From Bradyrhizobium diazoefficiens (GTDB lineage: Bacteria > Pseudomonadota > Alphaproteobacteria > Rhizobiales > Xanthobacteraceae), in NCBI RefSeq assembly GCF_018129965.1, contig NZ_JAFCKW010000002.1, forward strand, positions 248,001 through 312,000: 64,000 nucleotides of DNA, in the 5' to 3' direction. Made by a program: the position numbers and the translations under genes. Shown here piece by piece: positions 63,846 through 64,000 of this stretch. Numbering within the stretch: the stretch's first letter is position 1; the number at the start of each line of letters is the position of its first letter. Under the pieces are notes generated by a model that was not told where the DNA came from, made no database searches, and saw nothing but the letters and a program-made list of their open reading frames with translations.

Positions 63846-64000
63846 CTCAGCCCAATCGTTGCCTGGCCGTTTCCGGCGCCGTCAACACGCAACCGGCGGT
63901 GATCGCGCAGCCGATCATGAGGAAAACCGAGATAGGCCAGGACGCACCGCCCGCCTGTGCGACGAGGAAAGTCGCAATCATCGGAGTTAATCCGCCGATG
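63846..64000 (-). CDS. MFS transporter, C-terminal end (5' part outside window)
   Basis: Minus-strand frame open to the right edge; the last 50 codons are in the window. It reads IGGLTPMIATFLVAQAGG, a hydrophobic last span (FLMIGCAITAGCVL) and a short ETARQRLG tail, typical of the C-terminus of MHS-type major facilitator permeases (shikimate, citrate or alpha-ketoglutarate symporters). The substrate cannot be told from this fragment. Confidence 0.75.

Overview
The window looks like chromosome of a GC-rich alphaproteobacterium, most likely a Bradyrhizobium or close relative. This rests on the proteins: DUF6894 and IalB families, Liv-type transporters, a PiuC/ExbBD/TonB iron operon, an Irr-like iron box, and long composite palindromic intergenic repeats typical of that genus. 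No database search was run; identities come from reading motifs.

Layout. (1) 1-9.2 kb: end of a lytic transglycosylase gene, small hypothetical genes, a MaoC-type hydratase, three paralogous LuxR-type regulators interleaved with an AraC-type regulator and a DUF6894 protein, then a TauE/SafE exporter. (2) 9.2-14.6 kb: an RND efflux pump (permease and adaptor) divergent from a TetR regulator. (3) 15-18.4 kb: tRNA-Gln(CTG), an alpha/beta hydrolase, an IS5-type transposase and gene-poor sequence. (4) 18.4-39.6 kb: a large surface-polysaccharide (O-antigen) locus. Sixteen minus-strand genes encode sugar-nucleotide enzymes, glycosyltransferases, methyltransferases and the Wzm/Wzt ABC exporter. An O-antigen ligase, a NUDIX hydrolase and a DUF1796 protein run divergently on the plus strand. 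(5) 39.8-47.6 kb: a complete branched-chain-amino-acid-type ABC transporter, a TetR regulator and an arylsulfatase. (6) 47.7-52.6 kb: IalB and a second RND pump. (7) 53-58.8 kb: an iron-uptake operon (TonB-dependent receptor, PKHD hydroxylase, ExbB, ExbD, TonB) behind two Irr-like boxes. (8) 58.9-64 kb: a repeat-rich exoprotein, a Tat-exported metallophosphoesterase and the end of an MFS transporter gene.

The most interesting part is the polysaccharide locus. It combines the GDP-D-glycero-D-manno-heptose genes (gmhA, hddA, hddC) with a ColD-like PLP enzyme that has histidine in place of the catalytic lysine (predicted sugar 3-dehydratase), a two-gene transketolase, a GDP-fucose-synthase-like reductase and a B12-type radical SAM enzyme. 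Together these suggest an unusual deoxy-heptose or branched/higher-carbon sugar exported by Wzm/Wzt and ligated to lipid A-core. Parts of the locus (about 27-33 kb) look less GC-rich by eye than the flanks, and a tRNA gene and a transposase lie on one side, consistent with horizontal acquisition.
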